DNA of 64,000 bases from Bacteroidales bacterium UBA3844. GTDB lineage: Bacteria > Bacteroidota > Bacteroidia > Bacteroidales > Paludibacteraceae. Positions 29,068 through 39,000 of this stretch are shown here, piece by piece. Every line of letters begins with the position of its first letter. Position 1 is the first letter of the stretch. The stretch covers positions 15,753 to 79,752 of the forward strand of contig DGHQ01000031.1 of the NCBI GenBank assembly GCA_002392915.1. The letters are read 5' to 3'. The notes beneath the pieces were generated by a model. The model had not been told where the DNA came from. It saw nothing but the letters and a program-made list of their open reading frames with translations, and searched no databases. The translations under genes and the position numbers were made by a program.

Positions 29068-32000
29068 TTATTGCTCTACCTCCTGATAAAAATCTTCAGC
29101 CTCTTTACGAATCTCGTCGGCTTTCTCTTTGCTACATGCTTTCGCTGCAGTCGCTGCGACATATCTCATCATGTCGAAACGCTCGTTGATATCTTCGGAT
29201 GCTGATTTCCTCTGCTCCTTAGTAAGAGATTTGTTCCAAACTCTATACTGTTTGCAAATATCAAAAATCTCGTCGATGATGGCTTCTGCCTTCTCTTTCT
29301 CTCCAAGACCAGCATACAAGTGTGCGATGTTGCATGATGTAAGATCGGCTGGCACATTGTATGTCGGAATCTCCTTCATACATTTGTCGAGCACTTCGAT
29401 AGCCTTGTCTTTCTTGCCTTCTTCCGCAAGCTCGGATGCAAGACGCACGAACATGTGACGGAATGTTCTTGCCATACGGCAGTTGTTCTCATCCATGTAG
29501 ATGCCTGGCTGGCTGACGTTACCCCACTCAAACTTGTTCATCATGTTGTCGTACATCACCTCTGTATTTACTCCTCCCTGAGTCTTGTATGGTACCAAAC
29601 GGTATGCCATACCTTCAAGCTCAAGATACTGGTCAAGTCCTAGATAACTGTCTCTTCCGACTGTGACAGCGAAGTAGATAGGTGTCTTCCAATCCTTGTT
29701 TGAACGGATGATGTCGAGGATGAACAGATCTTGTTTGCCAAGATAGCTCTTTTTGCTCAAGTCGATCTTGATGTCCTCAATTCTCTTCTCAGTCATATCC
29801 ATTATGACTCTCTTTAAATGAGGCTCCACTTTTCCTCCGTTGTTCGGATTTGGCTCGTTGACCATCATCACCGTGTCTTTCAAAACGCGGGCAGTGTCGC
29901 TTGCTGACACAAGTCCTGCTGCAACCACAGCGTCTTTGTCGACGTGCTGGACAAGTTTAGTAGTAGGAAGGACATCGATTCCCTCTCTGTATCCAAGCTG
30001 TTTTGCAGTACGCTTGTCGAGCAGGTATTTGAATCCTTCGTCGATAGTCATCTCTTTGTCGATACGTTTGTCGATATATGCGACGTCTAGCTTGCCATTA
30101 GAATAATCTTTGCTCTTCATCGACATTGGAATAGCCTTTGAATCGTAAGCGTCATTCTGCATCTGGTCGATATACCATCCCATCTGCAAGTATGAAAGGT
30201 TGGCGACGCGACAATCTGTTCCGACTCCTTCTACCTCCTGGTTGTACCACAATGGGAATGTGTCGTTATCTCCGTTTGTGAAGATGATACCGTTTGCTGG
30301 AATAGTCTTTAGGTAGTTCGCACCGTAGTCACGGCAAGTGTATCTGCCGCTGCGGTCGTGATCATCCCAGTTTTCTACTGCCATGATTGTCGGAACACTC
30401 AACGACAATAGAGTAGCCACTGTTGCTGCAATTCGCTTGTCGATGTAGTTCTTGATCAAATCGAAGATCCAAAGGACACCCAGACCAATCCATATACAGA
30501 ACGCATAGAAACTTCCTGCGTATGCGTAGTCACGCTCACGTGGCTGGAATGGATATTGGTTCAAATAGACCACAATAGCCAAACCTGTCATGAAGAACAA
30601 TACGCTCACTAGCAAGAAACTCTCGGTTCCTTTTCTTTGTTTGTTGAATTGGTAAAGAATACCAAGCAGACCAAGGATCAAGGGCAAGAAGTAGTAGCAG
30701 TTTCTTCCCTTGTTGTTCTTCAAATCGTCTGGTAGGCTTGACTGGTCGCCAAGACGCAACTCGTCGATGAAGTCGATTCCTGATAGCCAGTTTCCGTGAG
30801 TGATCTCACCATGACCCTGAATGTCATTTTGACGTCCTACAAAGTTCCACATGAAGTATCTCCAGTACATGAATCCTACCTGATATCTTAGGAAGTATGT
30901 CATGTTGTCGCCGAATGTAGGAGCCTCCACTCGTTTGCCATCGTCTGCCTTAATCTTCTGACCTGTGAAGTTAGACCAACTCTTGTAGGCTGAGATGTGG
31001 CTTCCCTGACGTGAGTACATACGAGGGAAGAACATTAGGAACTGACTCTGATAAATATACTTTGTCTTTTTGTCGTATGCGTAGTATTCATCTGGCTCAT
31101 TCTCATTGTTCTTGATCTTCTTTGCCCACAGATCCTCTCCGTATTCTTTTGCAACTGAACCACTTCTGTCGTATTTGAACTCTGATGCGAAACTTTCTCC
31201 GTAAAGAAGTGGAGTGTCGCCATACTGCTCACGGTTCAGATAGCTCTTCAATGTGAACACATCGTCTGGAGAGTTCTGATCCATTGGAGGGTTGGCATTG
31301 CTTCGGATTACCAAAGTCGCATATGACGAATATCCTAAAAGGATGACAGTCAAGCAAGTAAGCACTGTGTTGAGCAGCGACATCTGGGTGTTGCGTCCTT
31401 TCTCTGTGAGGAAGAAATAGCCTGCCATCGCAACAAGAATCACAATTCCTAATACAATATGTGATCCGAAGAATGGAATGCCAAGAAGCGCTACAGATGC
31501 GATGAACAGTATTGTCGGCAATTTAGAATCTTCAAATTTCTCTGAATATGAAGTGTAGATGCCTCCCACCAAACAAGAGATAAGCGCGATGCTGTAGATG
31601 ATGACTCCAGTGTTGAATGAGAATCCGAATACATTGACAAACAACAATTCAAACCATCCTGCCACAGTTACGAATCCCGGTATGATACCATACAGGATCA
31701 CAGCCAAAAGCACTACTGATACGGCGAATGAGATTCCGACTCCCTTCCAGCTGAACTTGAATTTTCTGAAGTAGTAAACAAGCACAAGCACAGGGATGGA
31801 TAGCAAGTTCAATAGGTGGACACCTACTGAAAGACCCATTAAGTATGCGATCAATACCAGCCATCTGTTGGCGAATGGACGGTCTGCAACGTCTTCCCAC
31901 TTCAACATTGCCCAGAAGACAATGGCAGTGAACATTGATGAAGATGCGTAAACCTCTGCCTCCACAGCTGAAAACCAGAATGTGTCGGAGAATGTGTAAG

Positions 32001-32388
32001 CCAACGCACCTACCGTGCCAGCTCCAAGAATGGCGATAGTGTTGCCAAGAGTGAAGTCAGACTCAGCCTTGATCACCAAGCGTCTTGCCAAATGAGTGAT
32101 TGTCCAGAAAAGGAATAGAATAGTCAAAGCCGACATGAACGCCGAGAATATATTGACCATTTTAGCTACTTCGTGGACATCCGAGGCGAATAGGGTAAAG
32201 AATCTCGCCATCAACATAAAGAATGGCGCTCCCGGTGGATGTCCGATTTCCAACTTATATGCGGTACTGATAAACTCACCGCAATCCCAGAAACTTGCTG
32301 TCGGTTCGATAGTGAGAAGGTAAGTGACCAACGAGATCAAAAACACAACTCCGCCAACGACATTGTTAAGTAGCTTGTATTGCTTCAT
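29068..32388 (-). CDS. DUF2723 (TMEM260-like) membrane glycosyltransferase
   Basis: A 1106-residue membrane protein of the DUF2723 family, related to protein O-mannosyltransferase TMEM260 and of GT-C type. After the first membrane segment comes the acidic loop EPTASFWDCGEFI...GHPPGAPFF, which in GT-C enzymes holds the catalytic Asp/Glu. About a dozen membrane segments follow in the first ~680 residues. The rest is a soluble, probably periplasmic domain ending in TPR-like helices (KDKAIEVLDKCMKEIP, EKEKAEAIIDEIF). Bacteroidota use O-glycosylation of exported proteins widely; a role there is inference. A -7 box lies about 50 bases upstream. Confidence 0.85.
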   Translation of the reverse strand: MKQYKLLNNVVGGVVFLISLVTYLLTIEPTASFWDCGEFISTAYKLEIGHPPGAPFFMLMARFFTLFASDVHEVAKMVNIFSAFMSALTILFLFWTITHLARRLVIKAESDFTLGNTIAILGAGTVGALAYTFSDTFWFSAVEAEVYASSSMFTAIVFWAMLKWEDVADRPFANRWLVLIAYLMGLSVGVHLLNLLSIPVLVLVYYFRKFKFSWKGVGISFAVSVVLLAVILYGIIPGFVTVAGWFELLFVNVFGFSFNTGVIIYSIALISCLVGGIYTSYSEKFEDSKLPTILFIASVALLGIPFFGSHIVLGIVILVAMAGYFFLTEKGRNTQMSLLNTVLTCLTVILLGYSSYATLVIRSNANPPMDQNSPDDVFTLKSYLNREQYGDTPLLYGESFASEFKYDRSGSVAKEYGEDLWAKKIKNNENEPDEYYAYDKKTKYIYQSQFLMFFPRMYSRQGSHISAYKSWSNFTGQKIKADDGKRVEAPTFGDNMTYFLRYQVGFMYWRYFMWNFVGRQNDIQGHGEITHGNWLSGIDFIDELRLGDQSSLPDDLKNNKGRNCYYFLPLILGLLGILYQFNKQRKGTESFLLVSVLFFMTGLAIVVYLNQYPFQPRERDYAYAGSFYAFCIWIGLGVLWIFDLIKNYIDKRIAATVATLLSLSVPTIMAVENWDDHDRSGRYTCRDYGANYLKTIPANGIIFTNGDNDTFPLWYNQEVEGVGTDCRVANLSYLQMGWYIDQMQNDAYDSKAIPMSMKSKDYSNGKLDVAYIDKRIDKEMTIDEGFKYLLDKRTAKQLGYREGIDVLPTTKLVQHVDKDAVVAAGLVSASDTARVLKDTVMMVNEPNPNNGGKVEPHLKRVIMDMTEKRIEDIKIDLSKKSYLGKQDLFILDIIRSNKDWKTPIYFAVTVGRDSYLGLDQYLELEGMAYRLVPYKTQGGVNTEVMYDNMMNKFEWGNVSQPGIYMDENNCRMARTFRHMFVRLASELAEEGKKDKAIEVLDKCMKEIPTYNVPADLTSCNIAHLYAGLGEKEKAEAIIDEIFDICKQYRVWNKSLTKEQRKSASEDINERFDMMRYVAATAAKACSKEKADEIRKEAEDFYQEVEQ

Positions 32389-32440
32389 TTTTATATTAGA
32401 ACTTTTTTTATATTTTTCGTGTAAAATCGCAATTTGTTTG

Positions 32441-32448
32441 CAAAATTA
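32441..32448 (-). promoter_or_regulatory. -7 box for DUF2723 gene
   Basis: TAATTTTG on the minus strand, 53 bases before the start codon; no clear -33 partner. Confidence 0.45.
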
Positions 32449-32516
32449 GTTTTTTTAATGTGTAAATGAAAATTTTTGTAGCAATTTGTGGAGACGTGGG
32501 GGAATCTACCGATATA

Positions 32517-32713
32517 TTACACCTAAAGGCGTATTTTTTGAAGGCTCTGTCCTAGTTTATGATGATTTTACGAGGATTGTTAAGGGCGGAACACCCTAAC
32601 CCCACCTCTCTTCCTCGAGTCAAAAGGACGAGTGGTCAAAATGGAGGAAGGGCAAGGGACAATATCTTTAAATATGGGTTCTTTGCAATCCTCAAATACA
32701 CCTTTAGGTGTAA
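32517..32713. repeat. Palindromic repeat copy C inside a second inverted repeat
   Basis: A degenerate copy of the GGGCGGAACGCCC-type repeat spans 32572-32693 (left arm intact with one change, right arm reduced to GCAATCCTC). It is bracketed by 20-bp inverted repeats TTACACCTAAAGGYGTATTT at 32517-32536 and its complement at 32694-32713, each containing ACACCTAAAGGTGT-like palindromes. This fills the gap between the divergent DUF2723 and AAA_14 genes. Confidence 0.75.
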
Positions 32714-32734
32714 AATATTGGTGGCTGGATTTTA

Positions 32735-32812
32735 ATTTTGGCTAATTAATTGACCAAAATTCAACAATATTTAATTTTGGCTTGTCGATTAGCCAAAATG
32801 AGTGTATATTTG
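32735..32812 (+). promoter_or_regulatory. Twin palindromic operators and promoter of AAA_14 gene
   Basis: Two 26-bp palindromes of form ATTTTGGC-N10-GCCAAAAT (first one with one mismatch) lie at 32735-32760 and 32774-32799, 39 bp apart. A -7 TATATTTG follows at 32805-32812; a TTG at 32782-32784 inside the second palindrome is correctly placed as -33. A bound repressor would block the promoter. Confidence 0.65.
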
Positions 32813-32833
32813 TTGCGTTAATAAAGAATAGAC

Positions 32834-34093
32834 ATGATAGACAAAGCTGCATTAAGAGAAATTCTGATCGACAATCGTAAAATGGTTGCCAATATGAAAG
32901 TCATTAGGAGAGACGTCGCTCTTCGTGACGAATTACGTTATGTCTTTGTGGGAGTCAGACGTGCAGGCAAATCATTCCTGATGTTTCAGAGGATGCAAGA
33001 CCTTTTGGCAAAGGGCAAGTCTTGGGATGATATGCTCTATATAAATTTTGAGGACGATCGTTTATATGGTTTTGATGTACATGATTTTGATACGATTCTG
33101 ACTGTCCACAAAGAAATGGGCGGACAGGATCCTATTCTCTTTTTAGACGAGGTTCAGAATATTGAAGGATGGGAAAAATTTGCCAGACGATTGGCCGACC
33201 ACAAATATATGGTGTATATAACAGGGTCAAACGCCAAAATGCTTAGCTCAGATGTCGCCACTACACTAGGAGGAAGATACGTCGTCAAGAATGTATTCCC
33301 TTATGGATGGGATGAATACTTAAATGCAAATGGTATAGACAAAGACGATCTGTTTTTTGAAGAAGATACGCGTGAAAGACTGCTGGACGAATATGTGCGG
33401 CAGGGAGGTTTTCCTGAATGTGCTGCTTATCAAGAAAAAAAAGATTACCTGCTCTCATTATACCAAAAGATATTTCTTGGTGATATAGCAATGAGAAACA
33501 AAGTGGAGAATCCAAATGCTTTGCGACTTATGTTTATAAAGATGGCAGAGAGCGTCAAGCAGCCGATTGCACTTACGAGACTTGCCAACATAATTAATTC
33601 TGTGGGAACAAAAGTGTCGAAAAATACCGTGATAAATTATGCTGGATATGCTAAAGATTCATTTTTGATTCTCCCGATTAAGAATTTTGCGGACAACTTT
33701 ACAGAAAGGGAGACAAATCAGAAATATTATTTTATTGATAATGGAATCATAGATTTGTTGACGTTTGATTGTCTGACATCACAACTTGAAAATGTGGTCG
33801 CGCTGACATTGATGAGAAGGTATGGTATTGATGATAGAGTTTACTTCTACAACTATAATGTAGAGGTAGATTTTGTTATACCAGAAAAGGAGATGGCCAT
33901 TCAGGTTTGCTATACGCTTGGAGACGAGGGTAGTGATACATTCAATCGAGAAACAACATCACTTGTGACTCTGGCAAAAAGATTCCCATACAAAAAACTC
34001 CTGATTGTGACATATAATGAGGAGAAAACAATTTATGTCAACGACACTGAAATAGAGGTCGTGCCGCTATGGAAATGGATGCTGCCTAAGTAG
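32834..34093 (+). CDS. AAA_14/DUF4143 ATPase
   Basis: A 419-residue STAND-like ATPase of a family very common in Bacteroidales and usually present in many copies. Walker A GVRRAGKS is at 40-47 and Walker B FLDEVQ at 103-108 (Asp105, Glu106); ITGSNAKML is the sensor motif and GRYVVKNVFPYGWDEY follows. The C-terminal DUF4143 half includes a PD-(D/E)XK-like YNYNVEVDFVI...MAIQVCY pattern. Cellular role is unknown; proposals include mobile-element or stress-related functions. It is controlled by two palindromes overlapping its promoter and followed by a hairpin. Confidence 0.88.
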   Translation: MIDKAALREILIDNRKMVANMKVIRRDVALRDELRYVFVGVRRAGKSFLMFQRMQDLLAKGKSWDDMLYINFEDDRLYGFDVHDFDTILTVHKEMGGQDPILFLDEVQNIEGWEKFARRLADHKYMVYITGSNAKMLSSDVATTLGGRYVVKNVFPYGWDEYLNANGIDKDDLFFEEDTRERLLDEYVRQGGFPECAAYQEKKDYLLSLYQKIFLGDIAMRNKVENPNALRLMFIKMAESVKQPIALTRLANIINSVGTKVSKNTVINYAGYAKDSFLILPIKNFADNFTERETNQKYYFIDNGIIDLLTFDCLTSQLENVVALTLMRRYGIDDRVYFYNYNVEVDFVIPEKEMAIQVCYTLGDEGSDTFNRETTSLVTLAKRFPYKKLLIVTYNEEKTIYVNDTEIEVVPLWKWMLPK

Positions 34094-34140
34094 CTATGAC
34101 TCCTGAAAGAATGGATGGATAGGTATGATATAGTTGGAAC

Positions 34141-34175
34141 AAACAAAATGACATAGTTGGTATGCCTATGTCACT
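34141..34175 (+). terminator. Hairpin after AAA_14 gene
   Basis: A 13-bp stem with one mismatch (34141-34153 with 34163-34175) containing TGACATAG / CTATGTCA and a 9-base loop; a strong T-run is lacking. Confidence 0.5.
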
Positions 34176-34243
34176 TTGTGTATGAGGGTATTTTGGGGTG
34201 ATATTCAGGAATTTTGAGCCTTTAGATTTGTGACTCAAATGTT

Positions 34244-36061
34244 TTATCCTAATTCTTTATTTCTTGCATATTCCATTAGATATTTAAAAGGGAAAGGCAT
34301 CACTGTCAGTTGTCCATTTCTTACGAAGGTGACGGCCATTAATCTAAGCATTTCATCGAAGAAGAGCTTACTATTTAGATATGCTTCTACTAATCTGATG
34401 TTTGCTGCTGTGGGAATAACTCTACGCATTCCTTCTCCAATTATTCCAGAAAAATAATTTAATGAATAGTTGTTCTTAGCAAAACACTTGATGTCTGTGA
34501 CTGCAGGAAACAATTCTTCCCTTCGTTCCTGACCTCGAAGACGATTATCCCCACTTGCTAATATTTCCTTAATAAGATCAATCTCTGGGATTGTTCTCAG
34601 TTTTGTATTGTGAATGACGTTTATGTCTTCTCCTTTTCTCACGACTCCAACAACATCATCTATCTCGAAAATATTAATACATTCCTGATATTCATCCTGC
34701 TCAAACAAATTGTTCTCTTGCTCCTTTATGATAAACGTTCCAGTTGGAGAAATTGTCATGAAATAGAAATGTTTTGTATCGTCGTCATTCTTATATAAAA
34801 TGCCAAAATCTATATTTTCAGTATATCCATAGCTACTCCAATCTGCTAATGTAATCTGCTTTCTGACTAGATCTTCTTTAATCAAAACTTCTTGCATGAT
34901 ACAATCCAACAATGGCTTCCAATCTGAATCTCCCATATTTTCTTTGTTCACAAGATGCATTATAGATTCAATTGTGATATGTTGAACTGCACAACCGTCA
35001 TAAACAATATCATGAGGATCCTTTTTGTCCTTATACCACTCGTCTTCATGTATAAGAATGAGGTTTGTTGCATCTTCCTTCGGTTTCTTAAGAACAGAAA
35101 CTTTACACTTAAATCTTTTAGTCAATTGCTCTTTTAGTTTTTCCATACATGTTTCAGACATTTCATTCACTTTGTCTATCAGAACAACTTTATGTGTAGA
35201 TGCAATATCATCGAATCTTTTCTCCATGCTTTTGACCATTTTCTGAGAGACATCGACGCTGTTATAGTCATTGAAGGAATCAAATTTCAAATGAGCCATT
35301 CCATTAAATTTGGAATTAAATTTGTCAATGCTGTCGCATAAAACTCCCATCTTAGTCTTCTGGAACTTCTCGATGTTATCTATTTCAAGAAATTTAATAG
35401 TTGATTTCTTATCTCCTATTTGACGCAGTATGTAAGCGTTTGGATCAGATCCTTTTTCTACTCGCTTCAATATATTGTCTTTCCCAAATACATATTCAGG
35501 ATAGTCTTGAAATTTCTTCTTTCCAAATTTGATGAATTTCTGTAGTGTAACCGATGTGAATGTTCTTACACTCCAATCTAATACAAGATCCTTAGTTACC
35601 TTTAGCTCTAAAGCAATTATCTGCTTATCCTTTGATTTAGTCCAAGAATGATGATGAATATAGAAATGACCAGTCACATTATGAAATCCAAGCACTTTTC
35701 CTTCGAAAGTGCCCAAAGAATTCATAAGAAGCTGTACCATGATGTTTTGAGGAACACTTGCTATTGAGACTTCTTCCAATGAAAGATTCTCGCCTCCTGA
35801 AAGTCTCTTTAATGCTTGTTTAATGTTGATCTTATTGTCATTTGACTTATTCAGTAGCATATAAAACGAATTCCCTTGTTCATAAACAACAGATAAGACA
35901 AAGCTTTCGTTGATAAAATCATCCACTAATTTTGCTGCATTATTACCTCTACAAAAATGCTTATCTGAAGTTTTTACATTGAATATCTCGTATTTGGCAG
36001 ACAAAACTTCATATTGAAGAGATGCAACTATTCTATTAATCTGTATTCTATTTATTTCCAT
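34244..36061 (-). CDS. Unrecognised 605-aa partner of helicase-nuclease; possible divergent PIWI-like protein
   Basis: I cannot assign a named family. The protein is 605 residues, soluble, without signal peptide. By eye its order resembles an Argonaute/PIWI-type layout: beta-rich N-terminal half with FYIHHHSW and a strand IIALELKVTKDLVLDW, a middle alpha/beta part (about 270-370) with VVLIDKVNEM and LILIHEDEWY leading to YDGCAVQHITIES (Gln360, His361), and a C-terminus reading RNGQLTVMPFPFKYLMEYA, like the basic/Pro end of PIWI domains. A canonical DEDX catalytic tetrad is not evident, so it may be inactive or of another fold. It overlaps the upstream helicase-nuclease gene by 10 bases and must be co-translated with it. 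AT-rich composition suggests transfer. Confidence 0.5.
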   Translation of the reverse strand: MEINRIQINRIVASLQYEVLSAKYEIFNVKTSDKHFCRGNNAAKLVDDFINESFVLSVVYEQGNSFYMLLNKSNDNKINIKQALKRLSGGENLSLEEVSIASVPQNIMVQLLMNSLGTFEGKVLGFHNVTGHFYIHHHSWTKSKDKQIIALELKVTKDLVLDWSVRTFTSVTLQKFIKFGKKKFQDYPEYVFGKDNILKRVEKGSDPNAYILRQIGDKKSTIKFLEIDNIEKFQKTKMGVLCDSIDKFNSKFNGMAHLKFDSFNDYNSVDVSQKMVKSMEKRFDDIASTHKVVLIDKVNEMSETCMEKLKEQLTKRFKCKVSVLKKPKEDATNLILIHEDEWYKDKKDPHDIVYDGCAVQHITIESIMHLVNKENMGDSDWKPLLDCIMQEVLIKEDLVRKQITLADWSSYGYTENIDFGILYKNDDDTKHFYFMTISPTGTFIIKEQENNLFEQDEYQECINIFEIDDVVGVVRKGEDINVIHNTKLRTIPEIDLIKEILASGDNRLRGQERREELFPAVTDIKCFAKNNYSLNYFSGIIGEGMRRVIPTAANIRLVEAYLNSKLFFDEMLRLMAVTFVRNGQLTVMPFPFKYLMEYARNKELG

Positions 36062-39000
36062 TTTTGAATTTCTTTTGCCGCTCTTTGCGAAAGCTTTCCA
36101 TTACAAATTAAAGAAATCTCTATTATCTCTATTCCATCTTGATTTTTGTGAGATGGTTCTTCGTGTCCGGTATCTCTAACATTAGCAATGATGACAGTTT
36201 CGATGTCCTGACAATTATGAGCCTTTTCTATTACTTTATTGTGGTATGTTTCTGCATCAAATAGGGTTGTTTCTTTCCAGTATTTAAAATCCACATATAT
36301 TGGTTTTCCTGAAACTTTATAATCAAACATTTCATGTTCATCAGAGTTCAAATCTTCTAATGGGATTTTGAAAAACTCAAATATTTCACGACCTACCTTC
36401 TCTCCTAATGCCCCTTTGTAAATATTGTTATATAGAGGTGGAGACATTATATAGTCAGCTTCCTTAAACTCTGTAGCATAACCTTCTTTGATAAACAAAT
36501 TTAGCATTGCATCATCATGCCAAACATTAAAAATGTCTTTAAGGTTAACATCATCATGTGATACGCAACTTGCTCCATTAAAAAAGTCTTCTGATATTCT
36601 CGTAATTGTGTCAAAATCACCTGTTTGTTGGTAGTAATATTTGTTTACTGGTTTTCCCAACGTGATATAATGCCATCTGAATGGACTATCCTTCCATTCT
36701 TCTGCAGTCAAAGTAGGATGTTGAAGTACATATTCTCTCATATTGCTCCACAAACTAATATCTTCATCATTCCAACAGCTGTCAAAACTTCTATTTAAGA
36801 GTTTTAGGATTCTTTTGTTAGAAATATATGAAGTTTCGATCGCATTTTTTATAATTCGATTCTCATCTGGTTGTTCCTGAACTATATGGAATTTTCCAGC
36901 GAGTTTAACCATTTCTAAGTTAAACATTCTTCCCTCGCTAAATAATGTGTCATAGTCAAGTATTACGCCAAGCTCGGAATCCGCATAAACATAATTCTTT
37001 CTGCCTCGATAGTTTGTTCTGCACTTTCTTCCCATAGCCTGAACTATTATTTTGGTAGCATAAACCTTGACATCGCGTTTATCATATAAATTTAATGGAC
37101 TCCATTGTATCTTGTTCTTTTCTCTGCCAATATTACTATATGATAGGGAGATCTCTTTCATTTTTTCGTCATGAGATATGACATTTACCTCATTCAAATA
37201 TTCCATTTGAAATACACGGTGTATTGCATTAGACTCTTCGTCAGAACAATTATTAATAAGATTAGTAGGTCTGTCCAAATAAATGCCGTCGAAGTCCATT
37301 TCATCACCGCTTCTCATGTCGTTTATTTTGACAACATCATTTAATCTGGAATCCGGAATTTTATATTGCAGATTCTGGCCAGCACCGATTGTGGCATATG
37401 TTGAAATGACAAATCGCTTTTCTCCAGTGCCTAATTCCTTGACAAGGTTCTTCTTCTTCTCCTCAAAGTTTTCAGAATCCAATACTACAATCATTTCATC
37501 CTTAAAGGCATATTTGCCATCTTGTACTAATAACTTGATATGTCGCATTAATACATTCTGATCAAAATCAAAATCGTTTGACTTTAACGATTTTGAAAAG
37601 AGTGCCAAAAACGACTGCATATCGTTATCCATAAACTGCTTGAACGCCCAAACTGCCTTGTAGTACCTTACTGCTTTGAAGTAACCGTCCGTCGTCTTAT
37701 ATTTCTCCGTTATATTATTATTCGCAAGATTTACAATTTCTTTATCTTTATAGATATTCGCCCAATTGGGAGCTTCTTTACTTGACGTTTTAGTCAATTC
37801 AACTTTAATATCTACATTTTTATATCCCACCGTCTGCCTTTCGAAATCCTTTCTAAGTTTTTCTTTGTCTTCTTCTGATGGTTCATAGTAATTTTCTCCC
37901 AACTTCCACTTCAAATAGTTTATATCATAATTACCTAAAACAGTATTGTAAGTGGCAGTAGCGGATATTCCTATCACTTTAGAAATTCTACAAATGGTAT
38001 ATAGGATACTTTCAGGAGTTTCTTCAAAAACGAATTTTCTTATGATTGTTGTATTATCATGAGAATAATCATCCATGAAATCATAGTGACTGAATCCATT
38101 CGCATAGAAAGAAAGATCATCTTTCAAATCTTCTCCATTTTTCGATTTGGCTTTAAGATGGTTGCTAAATGTAAATGCCATATCTCTAATGATCCTATAG
38201 CTTTCGCCTTGCAGATGAAGAGAATCAAGCACAGTGTCAAGAGCATGGTTATCTGTAAATTCTCCATAAGACTTCTCGTCTTGCTTGTTTTGAAGCTTAT
38301 TCTTTCTGTAGCTGTTAGAAAGGATTGTGACGAAACGAGCAAAATATGAAATAGCTCCCTTTATGCGATCCAAAGCTTCATACAAAGACCTATTCTTTTC
38401 CTCTTTGGAAACTAATACCAGATTGTTGAGATTTTTCTTTGAATCAAAATTGACGATGACATTTTCATCTCCTGTCGTATAATTGTTGTGTGTGAAATCA
38501 GAAAATAGGACGACTTTTTTCTCATCAAAATTAATAGATTTATGATGCTGCATAAGATGATACTTCTTTGCAATATCGTCAAACAATTTTATGTTTTTCT
38601 CTAATGCCGACTTATGATTTGGTTTGTTGTCTACATTGTTCCAGATGTTGCTGGGAATAGTCTCATGATTGTCAAGACAAATCTTGATATTTCTGAAAAG
38701 GTCAATATAATCAATGCCCTTGGTAAGGCCATTTTGAACAATTGCATCTTGAATATCAGATTTAGTGGCGTCAAACTCATCTATGAAAACTAATGAATCC
38801 TTGAAAATGTTTGATTCATATAGTCTGACACTTTTTTCTACTATTGTATCATACTGATTGATCAATTTTTTCATTGTCAAGAAAAAGACTTTCTTTTCTT
38901 CTGAGAACACTACTGGATATAGATCTCCTACCCATTGCCATTCTTTGTCATTTTTTATGGCACTTAGTTTTTGTTTCTTATCTTTGAATTTCTTTGAAAG

